A DNA stretch of 64,000 nt from Chryseobacterium panacisoli (GCF_008274625.1 NZ_VTRU01000003.1:186001-250000), one strand, 5' to 3'. Shown: positions 45,344-54,213, numbered from the stretch's first letter. Notes: a model not told the origin generated them from the sequence alone. Translations and numbers: made by a program.

Positions 45344-46768
45344 ATGTTTACTGACATAATTAAAATAAAAACTGTTTCGAAAAAAACTCTGGGAGATCTT
45401 CATACTCCCATGAATATTTACCTTAAGATAAGGGATAAGTTCCGTGATACGATTCTTCTGGAAAGCTCGGATTCAAAAAGTATTGATAACAATTTTTCCT
45501 TCATCGCTGTAAATGCCATTGCAGGAATTGAAGTGAAAAACCTCAGCGAATACGAAATCAAGCTTCCTGCTTCTGCTCCTGTAAAGCAATTCATGACGGA
45601 GCGCAATATCACCGATATATTTGAGGAATTCAGGAATATCTTTAAATGTGAAGCCACCAACGATCCAATAGAACAGACAGCTCAGAGTCTTTTTGGCTAT
45701 ACAAGCTTTGAAGCGGTACAGTTTTTCGAAAATATCAATCTCAAAGCACAAAGCAAGGAAGTTGAAATCCCTGTTCTGAGATACAGATTATACCAATATG
45801 TAATCGCTATCAATCATTTCAACGATGAAATGCATATTATTGAAAACTCTATTGATGGAGTAAAATCTGAGTTTCATCTGTTAGAAAATCTTATTAAAAA
45901 TCAGAATACCCCGGTGTACCCTTTCGAAAAAACTAATGAGGAAACTTCCAATATTACTGATGAAGATTATATTGAGCTGGTAAAAACCGCCCAAAAGCAC
46001 TGCATGCGCGGAGATGTCTTCCAATTGGTTCTGAGCAGAAGATTTGAGCAGAAATTCAAGGGAGATGAATTCAATGTATACCGTGCTTTAAGAAACATCA
46101 ACCCTTCTCCGTATCTTTTCTATTTTGATTATGGAAATTACAAACTGTTTGGATCAAGCCCTGAAAGCCAATTAATTATAAAAGACAATAAAGCAATCAT
46201 TCACCCGATTGCCGGAACATCCAAAAGAACAGGAAATCTGGAAACGGATCTCGAAGCTATCGAGGTTTTAAAAGCTGATCCTAAAGAAAATGCAGAACAT
46301 ACCATGCTGGTTGACCTGGCAAGAAATGACCTTGGAAAACTCGGAAAAAATGTAACGGTTACCAAACTTAAAGAAATCCAGCTGTTCTCTCACGTGATTC
46401 ATATGGTAAGTGAAGTGACCGCAGATGTGGAAGATAATATCAACCCTCTTGAAATGGTTTCCGCGACTTTCCCTCAGGGAACATTGAGCGGCGCCCCGAA
46501 GCATAAGGCTCTTCAACTTATTAATCAATATGAAAAAGATTCCCGCGGATATTATGGAGGTTGTATAGGAATTATCGGATTAAATGGTACCTGCAACCAG
46601 GCTATCATGATCAGAACTTTCCTAAGTAAAAATAATACACTCTTTTACCAGGCCGGTGCCGGTATTGTAGCAAAATCAGTTCCGGAAAATGAACTGCAGG
46701 AAGTCAATAATAAGCTGAATGCCCTCAAAAAAGCAGTTGAAAAAGCAGAAAAAATAGTTGAAAAATAA
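45344..46768 (+). CDS. trpE: Anthranilate synthase component I
   Basis: Makes anthranilate from chorismate with ammonia supplied by TrpG. 474 residues from the ATG at 45344 (MFTDIIKIKTV); a longer frame starting in the attenuator is rejected. The tryptophan feedback motif LLES is present (TILLESSDS, about 38-41). Chorismate-binding motifs are SSPESQLI, HPIAGTSKRTG, ARNDLGK, FPQGTLSGAPKHKALQLI and GAGIVAKSVPENE. First structural gene of the operon. Confidence 0.96.
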   Translation: MFTDIIKIKTVSKKTLGDLHTPMNIYLKIRDKFRDTILLESSDSKSIDNNFSFIAVNAIAGIEVKNLSEYEIKLPASAPVKQFMTERNITDIFEEFRNIFKCEATNDPIEQTAQSLFGYTSFEAVQFFENINLKAQSKEVEIPVLRYRLYQYVIAINHFNDEMHIIENSIDGVKSEFHLLENLIKNQNTPVYPFEKTNEETSNITDEDYIELVKTAQKHCMRGDVFQLVLSRRFEQKFKGDEFNVYRALRNINPSPYLFYFDYGNYKLFGSSPESQLIIKDNKAIIHPIAGTSKRTGNLETDLEAIEVLKADPKENAEHTMLVDLARNDLGKLGKNVTVTKLKEIQLFSHVIHMVSEVTADVEDNINPLEMVSATFPQGTLSGAPKHKALQLINQYEKDSRGYYGGCIGIIGLNGTCNQAIMIRTFLSKNNTLFYQAGAGIVAKSVPENELQEVNNKLNALKKAVEKAEKIVEK

Positions 46769-46780
46769 AATAGTTCCAAT

Positions 46781-46829
46781 CAACTAGCAACTAGCAACTA
46801 GCAACTAGCAACTAGCAACTAGCAACTAG
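46781..46829 (+). repeat. Seven perfect tandem copies of CAACTAG
   Basis: A 7-nt unit repeated seven times in the 88-base gap between trpE and trpG, followed by CAAAAAAAACAACC. It is the largest pure heptamer array in the window and lies inside an operon. Confidence 0.97.
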
Positions 46830-46856
46830 CAAAAAAAACAACCTAACAAAAAAGAA

Positions 46857-47459
46857 ATGAACAACAATATAAACACTCAGCAGACTCCGCTTAAAGTTCT
46901 CGTTTTTGACAATTATGACAGCTTCACTTATAACCTCGTTCAGATTATCGAAAGAATTCTGAATCAAAGAGTGGATGTGGTAAGAAATGATGAAATTACG
47001 CTTGAAGAAATTGGAAAATATGACAAGATCATCCTCTCACCGGGACCTGGAATTCCTGAAGAAGCAGGTATTTTATTAGACCTTATTAAAGAATATGCCC
47101 CTACGAAAAGCATTCTTGGAGTATGTCTCGGACAACAGGCTATCGCTGAAGCTTTCGGAGGAAATCTTATTAACCTGACTGAAATTTTCCACGGGGTGGC
47201 AACGACTACTGAACTGGTAAAAGAGAATACAAAACTTTTCAAAAATTTAAGTTCAGGACTGGAAGTGGGCAGATACCACAGCTGGGCAGTAAATCCCGAA
47301 GGTTTTCCGGAAGAGCTGGAAGTCACAGCCGTAGACAAAGACGGAATGATCATGGCCTTACAGCACAAAACCTATGATGTACACGGAGTACAGTTTCACC
47401 CTGAGAGTATTTTAACCCCCGAAGGAGAAGTCATCATTAAAAACTTTCTTTTGCCGTGA
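46857..47459 (+). CDS. trpG: Anthranilate synthase component II (glutamine amidotransferase)
   Basis: Class I glutaminase that feeds ammonia to TrpE. 200 residues: DNYDSFTYNLVQ at the start, oxyanion SPGPGIPEEAG, nucleophile Cys in LGVCLGQQAIAEAFGG, and His/Glu in VQFHPESIL. Standalone, not fused to trpD. It may also serve p-aminobenzoate synthesis. Confidence 0.96.
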   Translation: MNNNINTQQTPLKVLVFDNYDSFTYNLVQIIERILNQRVDVVRNDEITLEEIGKYDKIILSPGPGIPEEAGILLDLIKEYAPTKSILGVCLGQQAIAEAFGGNLINLTEIFHGVATTTELVKENTKLFKNLSSGLEVGRYHSWAVNPEGFPEELEVTAVDKDGMIMALQHKTYDVHGVQFHPESILTPEGEVIIKNFLLP

Positions 47460-47500
47460 AAACATCAGAAATCTCATCAACAATAATAAAAACTCCACAA

Positions 47501-48487
47501 ATGAAAGAAATACTGCAATACCTCTTCAACCATAATACGCTTTCAAAATCAGAAGCTAAGGCTACTATGATTGAGATTGCACAGAATAAGTTCAACTCTG
47601 CAGAAGTTACAGCCTTTATCAGTGTCTTCCTGATGAGAAATATTACCCTGAAAGAAGTGGAAGGCTTCAGAGAGGCTCTGCTTCAGATGGCTGTTCCTGC
47701 AGATATAGATGCAGGTGATACCATTGACATTGTGGGAACAGGAGGTGACGGAAAAGATACGATCAATATATCTACATTAGCCAGCTTTGTGGTGGCCGGA
47801 GCCGGGCAGAAGGTAACCAAACATGGAAATTATGGAGCTTCCACTACCACAGGTTCATCCAATGTACTGGAAGAACTTGGATATGAGTTCAAAAACAGTT
47901 CGGAACAATTGAATGAAGACCTTGAAAGAGCCAACATCTGCTTTTTACATGCTCCCTATTTCCATCCTGCGCTGCAATCGGTTGGATTATTGAGAAAATC
48001 TTTGGGATTAAGAACATTTTTTAACCTTTTGGGACCCTTAGTTAATCCTGCAAAACCCAAATATTCAATGATTGGAGTGTACAACCTGGAAATTGCAAGA
48101 ATTTATCAATATCTCCTTCAAAAAGAGGAACATGAGTTTGTTCTTGTACATGGCCTTGACGGATATGATGAAATAAGCCTTACAGACGACAGCAAAATCA
48201 TTACAAAAAACGGGGAAGAAATCTATTCTGCAGAAGATTTAGGCTTTAAACCTGTAACACTGGAAGATATTAAAGCAGGAGTTTCTACTCAGGAAACCGC
48301 CAAAACATTTATGAATATTCTGGAAGGGAAAGGTACAGAACAACAAAATTCTGTGATTCTAGCGAATGCTTCAGTAGCTCTTTACAACACTCATAAATTC
48401 GGAACATATGATGATTGTCTTCTTTTAGCTAAGGAAAGTCTGCAAAGCGGAAAAGCATTAAACAGTTTTAATCTCTTGATTAATTAA
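47501..48487 (+). CDS. trpD: Anthranilate phosphoribosyltransferase
   Basis: Joins anthranilate to PRPP. 328 residues from the ATG at 47501 (MKEILQYLFNHNTLSKSEAK), which fits the family; a GTG at 47456 overlapping the trpG stop is the alternative. PRPP-binding motifs are GTGGDGKDTINISTLASFV and KHGNYGASTTTGSSNVLEELG, then GLRTFFNLLGPLVNPAKP and VHGLDGYDE. Third enzyme gene of the operon. Confidence 0.95.
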   Translation: MKEILQYLFNHNTLSKSEAKATMIEIAQNKFNSAEVTAFISVFLMRNITLKEVEGFREALLQMAVPADIDAGDTIDIVGTGGDGKDTINISTLASFVVAGAGQKVTKHGNYGASTTTGSSNVLEELGYEFKNSSEQLNEDLERANICFLHAPYFHPALQSVGLLRKSLGLRTFFNLLGPLVNPAKPKYSMIGVYNLEIARIYQYLLQKEEHEFVLVHGLDGYDEISLTDDSKIITKNGEEIYSAEDLGFKPVTLEDIKAGVSTQETAKTFMNILEGKGTEQQNSVILANASVALYNTHKFGTYDDCLLLAKESLQSGKALNSFNLLIN

Positions 48488-48514
48488 AATTCATCCTAAA
48501 TTTTAAACACAAAA

Positions 48515-49288
48515 ATGACTATACTGGATAAAATTATTGAACGAAAAAAGTTGGAGATTGCCGGAGCAAAGTCACGCATATCTCTTGACCGATTAAAAAA
48601 CTCAGGATTTTTTGAAAGAAAAACCCATTCTTTGAAAGAATCTATCAAAAATAAAAGCGGGATTATCGCTGAATTTAAAAGACAGTCTCCTTCAAAAGGG
48701 ATTATCAATAATAATGTAGGGCCTTTAGAAGTGGTTTCAGCATATGAAAATTTTGGAGCCAGCGGAATTTCCATCCTGACCGATCATGATTTTTTTGGAG
48801 GAAATTTAAATGATATCCTAAGCGTAAGAAATGATATTAAAATTCCGATCCTGCGAAAAGATTTCATGATTGATGAATACCAGTTCTATGAAGCCAAAAG
48901 CATAGGAGCAGATGTTATTTTATTGATTGCGTCCTGTCTTTCACCTGCTCAGGTAGAAGAATTCACGGCACTTGCCCATGAACTTAAAATGGAAATTTTG
49001 CTGGAAATTCATACGGAAGATGAACTGAAACATTTTAATTCAAGAATTGATATTGTGGGTATCAACAACCGAAACCTTAAGGATTTCAAAGTGGATCTTC
49101 AACATTCTGTTCAGTTGAAAAACCAGCTTCCCAAAGACGTTTTATCTGTAGCGGAAAGCGGCATTTACAACCTTGAAGATTTTCAGTTTTTAAAGGAAAA
49201 AGGATTTGACGGCTTCCTGATGGGAGAATATTTTATGAAAAATACGAATCCGGCCAAAGCATTTGAAAATTTCTCAGTACAAATTTAA
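48515..49288 (+). CDS. trpC: Indole-3-glycerol-phosphate synthase
   Basis: Converts CdRP to indole-3-glycerol phosphate. 257-residue TIM barrel: IIERKKLEIAGAK, the catalytic IIAEFKRQSPSKGII, ILRKDFMIDEYQFYEA, GINNRNLKDFKVDL, VAESGI and GFLMGEYFMK. Standalone; not fused to trpF, which follows in 20 bases. Confidence 0.96.
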   Translation: MTILDKIIERKKLEIAGAKSRISLDRLKNSGFFERKTHSLKESIKNKSGIIAEFKRQSPSKGIINNNVGPLEVVSAYENFGASGISILTDHDFFGGNLNDILSVRNDIKIPILRKDFMIDEYQFYEAKSIGADVILLIASCLSPAQVEEFTALAHELKMEILLEIHTEDELKHFNSRIDIVGINNRNLKDFKVDLQHSVQLKNQLPKDVLSVAESGIYNLEDFQFLKEKGFDGFLMGEYFMKNTNPAKAFENFSVQI

Positions 49289-49308
49289 TATATAAACCAT
49301 CTCTGATC

Positions 49309-49989
49309 ATGAACCAGCAACCTTCCAGCACTCCCCGACTCAAAGTATGTGGTTTAACGCAATTAGACCAGATTCAGGAGCTGATCGCTATGAACATAGA
49401 TTTCCTTGGCTTCATCTTCTATGAAAAATCACCAAGATATGTTTTGAATCATCTGAGTCTGGAAGAGATCTCTGCTATTGACCATCACGGGAAAACAGGT
49501 GTTTTTGTGAATGAAGAATCTGATATCATTCTCAAAATTGTTCAAAAAGCAGGATTAAATTTTGTCCAGCTTCATGGCGATGAAAGCTATAGTTTCATTG
49601 CTGAATTAAAACAAAAACTTGCTCCGGAAGTCAGGATCATTAAAGTGATAAGAATAGGAAACAATAATTCAGAAACCAAAAATAAAATATTACAAACTTT
49701 CAGTCTGCAACCGGCAACCGGCAATCTGTCACCTATCTCCTATTACCTGTTCGATACAGACGGGAAAGCATTCGGCGGAACGGGAAAACAGTTCGACTGG
49801 ACTTTATTGAACGACCTTACGATTCCTCTGCCCTATTTTTTAAGTGGAGGTATTTCAGAAGAAAACATTGGAAATATTAAAGTATTGCAACAAAAACCAT
49901 ATGCTTTGGATATCAATTCAAAATTTGAAACGGAACCCGGAAATAAAGATGCTGACCGCATAAAAAAATTTAAAACCCTATATCAGTAA
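49309..49989 (+). CDS. trpF: Phosphoribosylanthranilate isomerase
   Basis: Isomerises PRA to CdRP. 226 residues with KVCGLTQLDQI, FLGFIFYEKSPRYV, VQLHGDES, LFDTDGKAFGGTGKQFDW and LSGGISEENI. It is a little longer than usual. A loop before LFDT (SLQPATGNLSPISYY) is encoded by consecutive 7-base units (49708-49749) of the kind found between genes elsewhere in the window. Catalytic Cys and Asp are intact, so the enzyme should be active. Confidence 0.94.
   Translation: MNQQPSSTPRLKVCGLTQLDQIQELIAMNIDFLGFIFYEKSPRYVLNHLSLEEISAIDHHGKTGVFVNEESDIILKIVQKAGLNFVQLHGDESYSFIAELKQKLAPEVRIIKVIRIGNNNSETKNKILQTFSLQPATGNLSPISYYLFDTDGKAFGGTGKQFDWTLLNDLTIPLPYFLSGGISEENIGNIKVLQQKPYALDINSKFETEPGNKDADRIKKFKTLYQ
49708..49749 (+). 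repeat. Degenerate heptamer repeat inside the trpF coding sequence
   Basis: Units CAACCGG, CAACCGG, CAATCTG, TCACCTA, TCTCCTA, TTACCTG in a row. CTGTCACCTAT also occurs in the intergenic repeat at about 23146-23156. Confidence 0.6.
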
Positions 49990-50014
49990 AAGATATATCA
50001 ACTAAAAAAACACA

Positions 50015-50527
50015 ATGATGAACATACACTTGCTAAAAAAGACATTTTATAAAACCTTATTCCCTCCTAAGTTCGGGAATGAAAAAATCCAGTCTCTGTA
50101 TCATTTTGTTGCTGAGAATGACAGTAATATAGAACATTGGGAAGTTGGCGGATTACTGTCTGAGTTCATTGATATTATTAAGGATTTTCAGGAAAACGAT
50201 ATCCAGTATTTTTTTGAAAGAATCAGTCTGTGGAACAGCTATTATCTTGTGATTATTTCGGATAAGTTTCTGGAAAACCATGTAAGATCAGTTATAAAAT
50301 ATGATTTAGGATTGATTTATGCTAAAATATTCCTGCTGTATGAAGACGCCGATTCTTATTATCTAATTGATAACCTGGAAATTGCCATTACCATGTATCA
50401 ATCCAAAATAGATAAAGCTACTTTAATTGATTTGATGCATAAAATAGAATTATTATATTATAAAAAACTGATTACCAAACAACAACACGATTACCATCTT
50501 ACATTTATTAATAGTTTGAACCCATGA
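50015..50527 (+). CDS. Protein of unknown function within the trp operon
   Basis: 170 residues (or 169 from the next Met), largely helical, no signal peptide. Features are FAENDSNIEHWEVGGLLSEF, YFFERISLWNSYYLVIISDKF and KIELLYYKKLITKQQHDYHL. I do not recognise it; the layout resembles small immunity- or regulator-like helical proteins, but nothing is firm. It overlaps the next ORF by 4 bases (ATGA) and lies between trpF and trpB, so it is co-transcribed with tryptophan genes. Confidence 0.6.
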   Translation: MMNIHLLKKTFYKTLFPPKFGNEKIQSLYHFVAENDSNIEHWEVGGLLSEFIDIIKDFQENDIQYFFERISLWNSYYLVIISDKFLENHVRSVIKYDLGLIYAKIFLLYEDADSYYLIDNLEIAITMYQSKIDKATLIDLMHKIELLYYKKLITKQQHDYHLTFINSLNP

Positions 50528-51069
50528 AATATCAGATAAAAGAAACTAAGGATTTAACGGAAAACGAGATAGAACATATCTTGCAGCTTTGGGATATTTC
50601 TGCCTGGAACACTATGAAATCTGCCTATTTCCGGACTTTTTTCAAAGATTCGGAATTTCATTTTATACTGGATACAGATGAAAATATATTGGCACTGATT
50701 CGTGTAAATTTTGATTTTACATTAAAAATAGCCGGAACTAATTACTCTTTTGCTGAAGCTGTAGGACTTGTTTCTGCTCATAAAAAGAAAGGGTATGGAG
50801 CAGCTTTGATCCATCATTTCAAAGAGAATGTTATTCAGAGAAATCTGGATACTATTGGTTTCTGTCATTCGGATCTTCGTCCTTTTTATGAAAAATGTGC
50901 AGTTGAAATTCTTTATGACAAAGCCAAAATGATCAAAGAAAGTATAGGTTCGGAATGGATAAACTCTGAAGATGATGATATTTTGATCTTTAATGTTTCA
51001 AAGGAAACAAAAGAAGTGCTCTATCAGCTGAGCTTGCAGAATAATGCTTATTTAATGACTAAAGAATAA
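50524..51069 (+). CDS. GNAT-family N-acetyltransferase-like protein
   Basis: 181 residues. The acetyl-CoA-binding loop of GNAT proteins appears as [21 protein letters not shown] (about 80-100, with the KKKGYGAAL turn), and the fold continues with [23 protein letters not shown]. The substrate is unknown. It lies 4 bases upstream of trpB and overlaps the preceding unknown ORF. This two-gene insert has no obvious role in tryptophan synthesis. Confidence 0.75.
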   Translation: MKYQIKETKDLTENEIEHILQLWDISAWNTMKSAYFRTFFKDSEFHFILDTDENILALIRVNFDFTLKIAGTNYSFAEAVGLVSAHKKKGYGAALIHHFKENVIQRNLDTIGFCHSDLRPFYEKCAVEILYDKAKMIKESIGSEWINSEDDDILIFNVSKETKEVLYQLSLQNNAYLMTKE

Positions 51070-51073
51070 AAAA

Positions 51074-52252
51074 ATGAATTATAAAAACCCCGATGAAAAC
51101 GGATATTATGGAGAGTTCGGAGGAGCTTTTATCCCCGAAATGCTCTATCCTAATGTAGAAGAATTACAAAAAAGCTATCTTGAAATTATAGAATCTGAAG
51201 ATTTTCAGGCTGAGTATCAGGATTTGCTGAAAAATTATGTCGGAAGAGCTACCCCATTATATTTTGCTAAAAATCTAAGTAAGAAATACCAGACTCAGAT
51301 TTATTTAAAACGTGAAGACCTCAACCATACCGGAGCGCATAAGATCAATAACGCTCTGGGACAGGTTCTGTTGGCGAAACGTCTTGGAAAAACCAGAATT
51401 ATTGCTGAAACCGGAGCCGGGCAGCATGGTGTTGCCACTGCTACAGCGTGTGCTTTACTTGGCTTGGAATGCATTGTCTATATGGGAGAAATTGATATCC
51501 AGAGACAGGCCCCGAATGTAGCAAGAATGAAAATGCTGGGTGCGGAAGTTGTGCCAGCTACTTCAGGATCAAAAACCCTTAAAGATGCAGTAAATGAAGC
51601 ATTAAGAGACTGGATCAACAACCCTCAGACCACTCATTATGTGATCGGAAGCGTGGTAGGTCCTCACCCATTCCCCGATCTCGTTGCAAGATTTCAGAGC
51701 ATTATTTCAAAAGAGATTAAAGAGCAGCTTAAAGAAAAAATAGGAAGAGAAAACCCTGATTATGTGATTGCCTGTGTAGGTGGCGGAAGTAATGCGGCAG
51801 GAACTTTTTATCATTTTGTAGAGGAAAAAGATGTGAAAATTATTGCTGCTGAAGCCGGCGGTCTGGGAGTAGATTCCGGAAAGTCTGCTGCTACTACCTT
51901 TTTAGGAACTCTTGGTGTACTTCACGGAAGTAAAAGTCTTGTAATGCAGACAGAGGACGGCCAGGTTATAGAGCCTCATTCTATCTCTGCAGGACTGGAT
52001 TATCCGGGAATCGGGCCTTTTCATGCCCATTTATTTAAAGAAAAACGTGCTGAATTCTTTAGCATTAATGATGATGAAGCCTTAAAATGTGCTTTTGAAC
52101 TCACCAGACTGGAAGGGATTATTCCTGCATTGGAAAGTTCTCATGCTCTTGCTGTTCTGGACAAGAAGAAATTTAAGGAAAATGATGTCGTAGTCATTTG
52201 TCTGAGCGGCCGTGGAGATAAGGATATGGAAACGTATCTGAAAAATTTGTAA
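51074..52252 (+). CDS. trpB: Tryptophan synthase beta chain
   Basis: PLP enzyme joining indole and serine. 392 residues of standard TrpB1 type: [20 protein letters not shown], the PLP lysine in [60 protein letters not shown] and the C-terminal [14 protein letters not shown]. Partner TrpA follows. Confidence 0.97.
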   Translation: MNYKNPDENGYYGEFGGAFIPEMLYPNVEELQKSYLEIIESEDFQAEYQDLLKNYVGRATPLYFAKNLSKKYQTQIYLKREDLNHTGAHKINNALGQVLLAKRLGKTRIIAETGAGQHGVATATACALLGLECIVYMGEIDIQRQAPNVARMKMLGAEVVPATSGSKTLKDAVNEALRDWINNPQTTHYVIGSVVGPHPFPDLVARFQSIISKEIKEQLKEKIGRENPDYVIACVGGGSNAAGTFYHFVEEKDVKIIAAEAGGLGVDSGKSAATTFLGTLGVLHGSKSLVMQTEDGQVIEPHSISAGLDYPGIGPFHAHLFKEKRAEFFSINDDEALKCAFELTRLEGIIPALESSHALAVLDKKKFKENDVVVICLSGRGDKDMETYLKNL

Positions 52253-52345
52253 AATGTAAAAAAGTATTCATTTAAAATGACTTTATAGATGAAACCTGAT
52301 CATAAATACATTTTACATGAATACATCAATACAATAAAGAAAGAA

Positions 52346-53080
52346 ATGAAAAAACTAAATATATACTTCACCGCAGGAATTCCTCACTTGGAAGATACCG
52401 CTGATATTATAAAACTGATTCAGGATTCCGGAGCAGATATGATCGAAATCGGAATGCCCTATTCTGATCCGGTGGCAGACGGACCGGTGATTCAGAAAGC
52501 TCATGAACTGGCTTTACAAAACGGAATGACAATTGAAAAACTGCTGTCTCAATTAAAAGCAGTCAAAAACGAAATCAGAATTCCAATTATTCTGATGGGA
52601 TATATCAATCCGGTTTTAAGTTTCGGATTTGAAAAATTCTGTGCAGCGTGTGCCGAAAGCGGTGTTTCAGGACTGATTCTTCCGGACCTTCCTCCTATTG
52701 AGTTTGAGAAAAATTATCAGAAGATTCTACAGCAAAATAACCTTAATTTTACCTTTCTGATCACTCCTGAAACGACTGATGAAAGAATGATTTATCTGGA
52801 TTCTTTAAGTTCAGGGTTTCTGTATGCGGTAAGCTCTTCCTCTACAACAGGAAATGAAAATGCAGTTTTAAAAAATGAGAACTACCTTTCCAGGATAGCA
52901 TCCCTTCCGTTTAAAAATCCTGTGATGATCGGATTCGGAATCAAATCGAAAGAGGATTTTGAAAATGTAACGGAAAAAGCAGATGGCGGTATCATAGGTA
53001 CAGCCTTTGTGAATATTTTGCTTCAGGATAAAGACTGGAATAAAAGTGCCATAGATTTTATCCATTCCATCAAAGGGTAA
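52346..53080 (+). CDS. trpA: Tryptophan synthase alpha chain
   Basis: Cleaves indole-3-glycerol phosphate to indole. 244 residues from the ATG at 52346 (MKKLNIYFTAGIPHLEDT), preceded by AAGAAAGAA; an in-frame ATG at 52289 would add 19 residues of unrelated sequence. Catalytic Glu and Asp lie in MIEIGMPYSDPVADGPVIQ, followed by GLILPDLPPIEF, YAVSSSSTTG and MIGFGIKSKEDF. Last trp gene; the lipB promoter lies at its end. Confidence 0.93.
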   Translation: MKKLNIYFTAGIPHLEDTADIIKLIQDSGADMIEIGMPYSDPVADGPVIQKAHELALQNGMTIEKLLSQLKAVKNEIRIPIILMGYINPVLSFGFEKFCAACAESGVSGLILPDLPPIEFEKNYQKILQQNNLNFTFLITPETTDERMIYLDSLSSGFLYAVSSSSTTGNENAVLKNENYLSRIASLPFKNPVMIGFGIKSKEDFENVTEKADGGIIGTAFVNILLQDKDWNKSAIDFIHSIKG

Positions 53081-53087
53081 AATTCAC

Positions 53088-53095
53088 TAAATTTG
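53088..53095 (+). promoter_or_regulatory. -7 promoter element for lipB
   Basis: TAAATTTG just after the trpA stop, 16 bases before the lipB ATG. It allows lipB to be expressed independently of the attenuated trp operon. Confidence 0.55.
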
Positions 53096-53111
53096 TATAT
53101 CAAAAATTGAA

Positions 53112-53840
53112 ATGAATACAAATCAAAATAAATCAGTAGAATTTGAAGATTTAGGGGTCAAAGAATATCAGCCAGCCTGGGATTATCAGGAGCAGCTGAT
53201 GAAAAATATCATTGATACCAAGATAAAAAACAGAGATCTTCCTGCAGAACAGCATAGTACCACTCCCAATCACCTTCTTTTTGTAGAGCATCCTCATGTA
53301 TATACTTTAGGAAAAAGCGGGCATGAAGAGAATATGCTGGCCGGCCTTGATAAGCTGAAAGAGATTGATGCCACTTTCGTAAAGGTAAACCGTGGCGGGG
53401 ATATTACCTATCATGGCTACGGACAGGTTGTAGGCTACCCTATTCTGGATCTTGAAAACTTTTTTACAGACATTCATTTATATATGAGAAATCTGGAAGA
53501 AGTGATCATCAGAACCATCGCCGAATATGGCATTAAAGGAGAACGTTCTCCGGGAGAAACGGGAGTTTGGCTGGATGTGGGGAAACCTTATGCCAGAAAG
53601 ATGTGTGCTATGGGAGTGAAAGCCTCAAGATGGGTTACCCTTCATGGTTTCGCATTAAATGTAAATACGGATATGCGTTATTTTGAATATATCATTCCAT
53701 GTGGGATCAAAGATAAGCAGGTGACTTCTTTAAAGAGAGAGCTTGAAAGAGAACTGACACCGGAAGAAATGGAAGAATTAAAAGCAAAGATCAGAAGACA
53801 TTTTGCTGACGTTTTCCAGGCAGAACTCATTTACAAATAG
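53112..53840 (+). CDS. lipB: Octanoyl-[acyl-carrier-protein]:protein octanoyltransferase
   Basis: Transfers octanoyl groups to lipoyl domains (GcvH, 2-oxoacid dehydrogenases), the first step of lipoate assembly. 242 residues with the LipB motifs FVEHPHVYTLGKSG, VNRGGDITYHGYGQVVGYPI, RSPGETGVWL, the catalytic Lys/Cys region CAMGVKASRWVTLHGFALNVN and IIPCGIKDKQVTSL. The product supports the glycine cleavage system whose T protein is also in this window. Confidence 0.96.
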   Translation: MNTNQNKSVEFEDLGVKEYQPAWDYQEQLMKNIIDTKIKNRDLPAEQHSTTPNHLLFVEHPHVYTLGKSGHEENMLAGLDKLKEIDATFVKVNRGGDITYHGYGQVVGYPILDLENFFTDIHLYMRNLEEVIIRTIAEYGIKGERSPGETGVWLDVGKPYARKMCAMGVKASRWVTLHGFALNVNTDMRYFEYIIPCGIKDKQVTSLKRELERELTPEEMEELKAKIRRHFADVFQAELIYK

Positions 53841-53858
53841 TCAGTGGACTCAAAATAT

Positions 53859-53893
53859 AAAAAACCAGTTTCAAATGTTGAAACTGGTTTTTT
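53859..53893 (+). terminator. Terminator of lipB
   Basis: AAAAACCAGTTTCAA / TTGAAACTGGTTTTT around ATG, ending in a T run. Confidence 0.9.
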
Positions 53894-54213
53894 AGTTTAA
53901 GTAATATTTTATATCTATCAGAACATTTAGATTCCTATGGAATGACACAATTGAAATTGAGGTTTATCCATGGTTTGTTATTCCGCAAGAATCCAGACTT
54001 AAAATCAAAAAAAATGTTTTTCTCAATTACCACCATAATCATTAGTTTTTTACCATTTTCAATATCATAAAATCAATAAAATGAAAGAATAATTTATCTT
54101 ATTGGAAAAAAAATCTTGCACATGTTTTATTTTTTACTACTTTTAATATCACAAAATAGTGAACTATTATCATTAAAAGTTCACTAAAAATTAACCACCA
54201 AAATATAAAAACT
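53894..54213. other. Intergenic region upstream of the protein-glutaminase gene
   Basis: About 320 bases with no supported gene. It holds an imperfect inverted repeat (53928-53947 with 53976-53995) and, close to the gene, an 8-base inverted repeat AGTGAACT / AGTTCACT (54158-54165, 54178-54185). A 42-codon ORF at 53942 overlaps the first repeat and lacks support. Confidence 0.6.
54158..54185 (+). promoter_or_regulatory. Inverted repeat upstream of the protein-glutaminase gene
   Basis: AGTGAACT and AGTTCACT separated by 12 bases, about 30 bases before the ATG. A candidate operator or leader hairpin. Confidence 0.35.

Noticed and set aside
46781..46829. CRISPR-like array
   Set aside because: The 7-base units are contiguous with no spacers, so this is a simple tandem repeat.
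46964..47368. 134-codon minus-strand open frame antisense to trpG
   Set aside because: Ser/Pro-rich shadow of a certain gene in the opposite strand.
53942..54070. 42-codon ORF upstream of the protein-glutaminase gene
   Set aside because: It overlaps an inverted repeat, has no promoter or ribosome site and no recognisable features.
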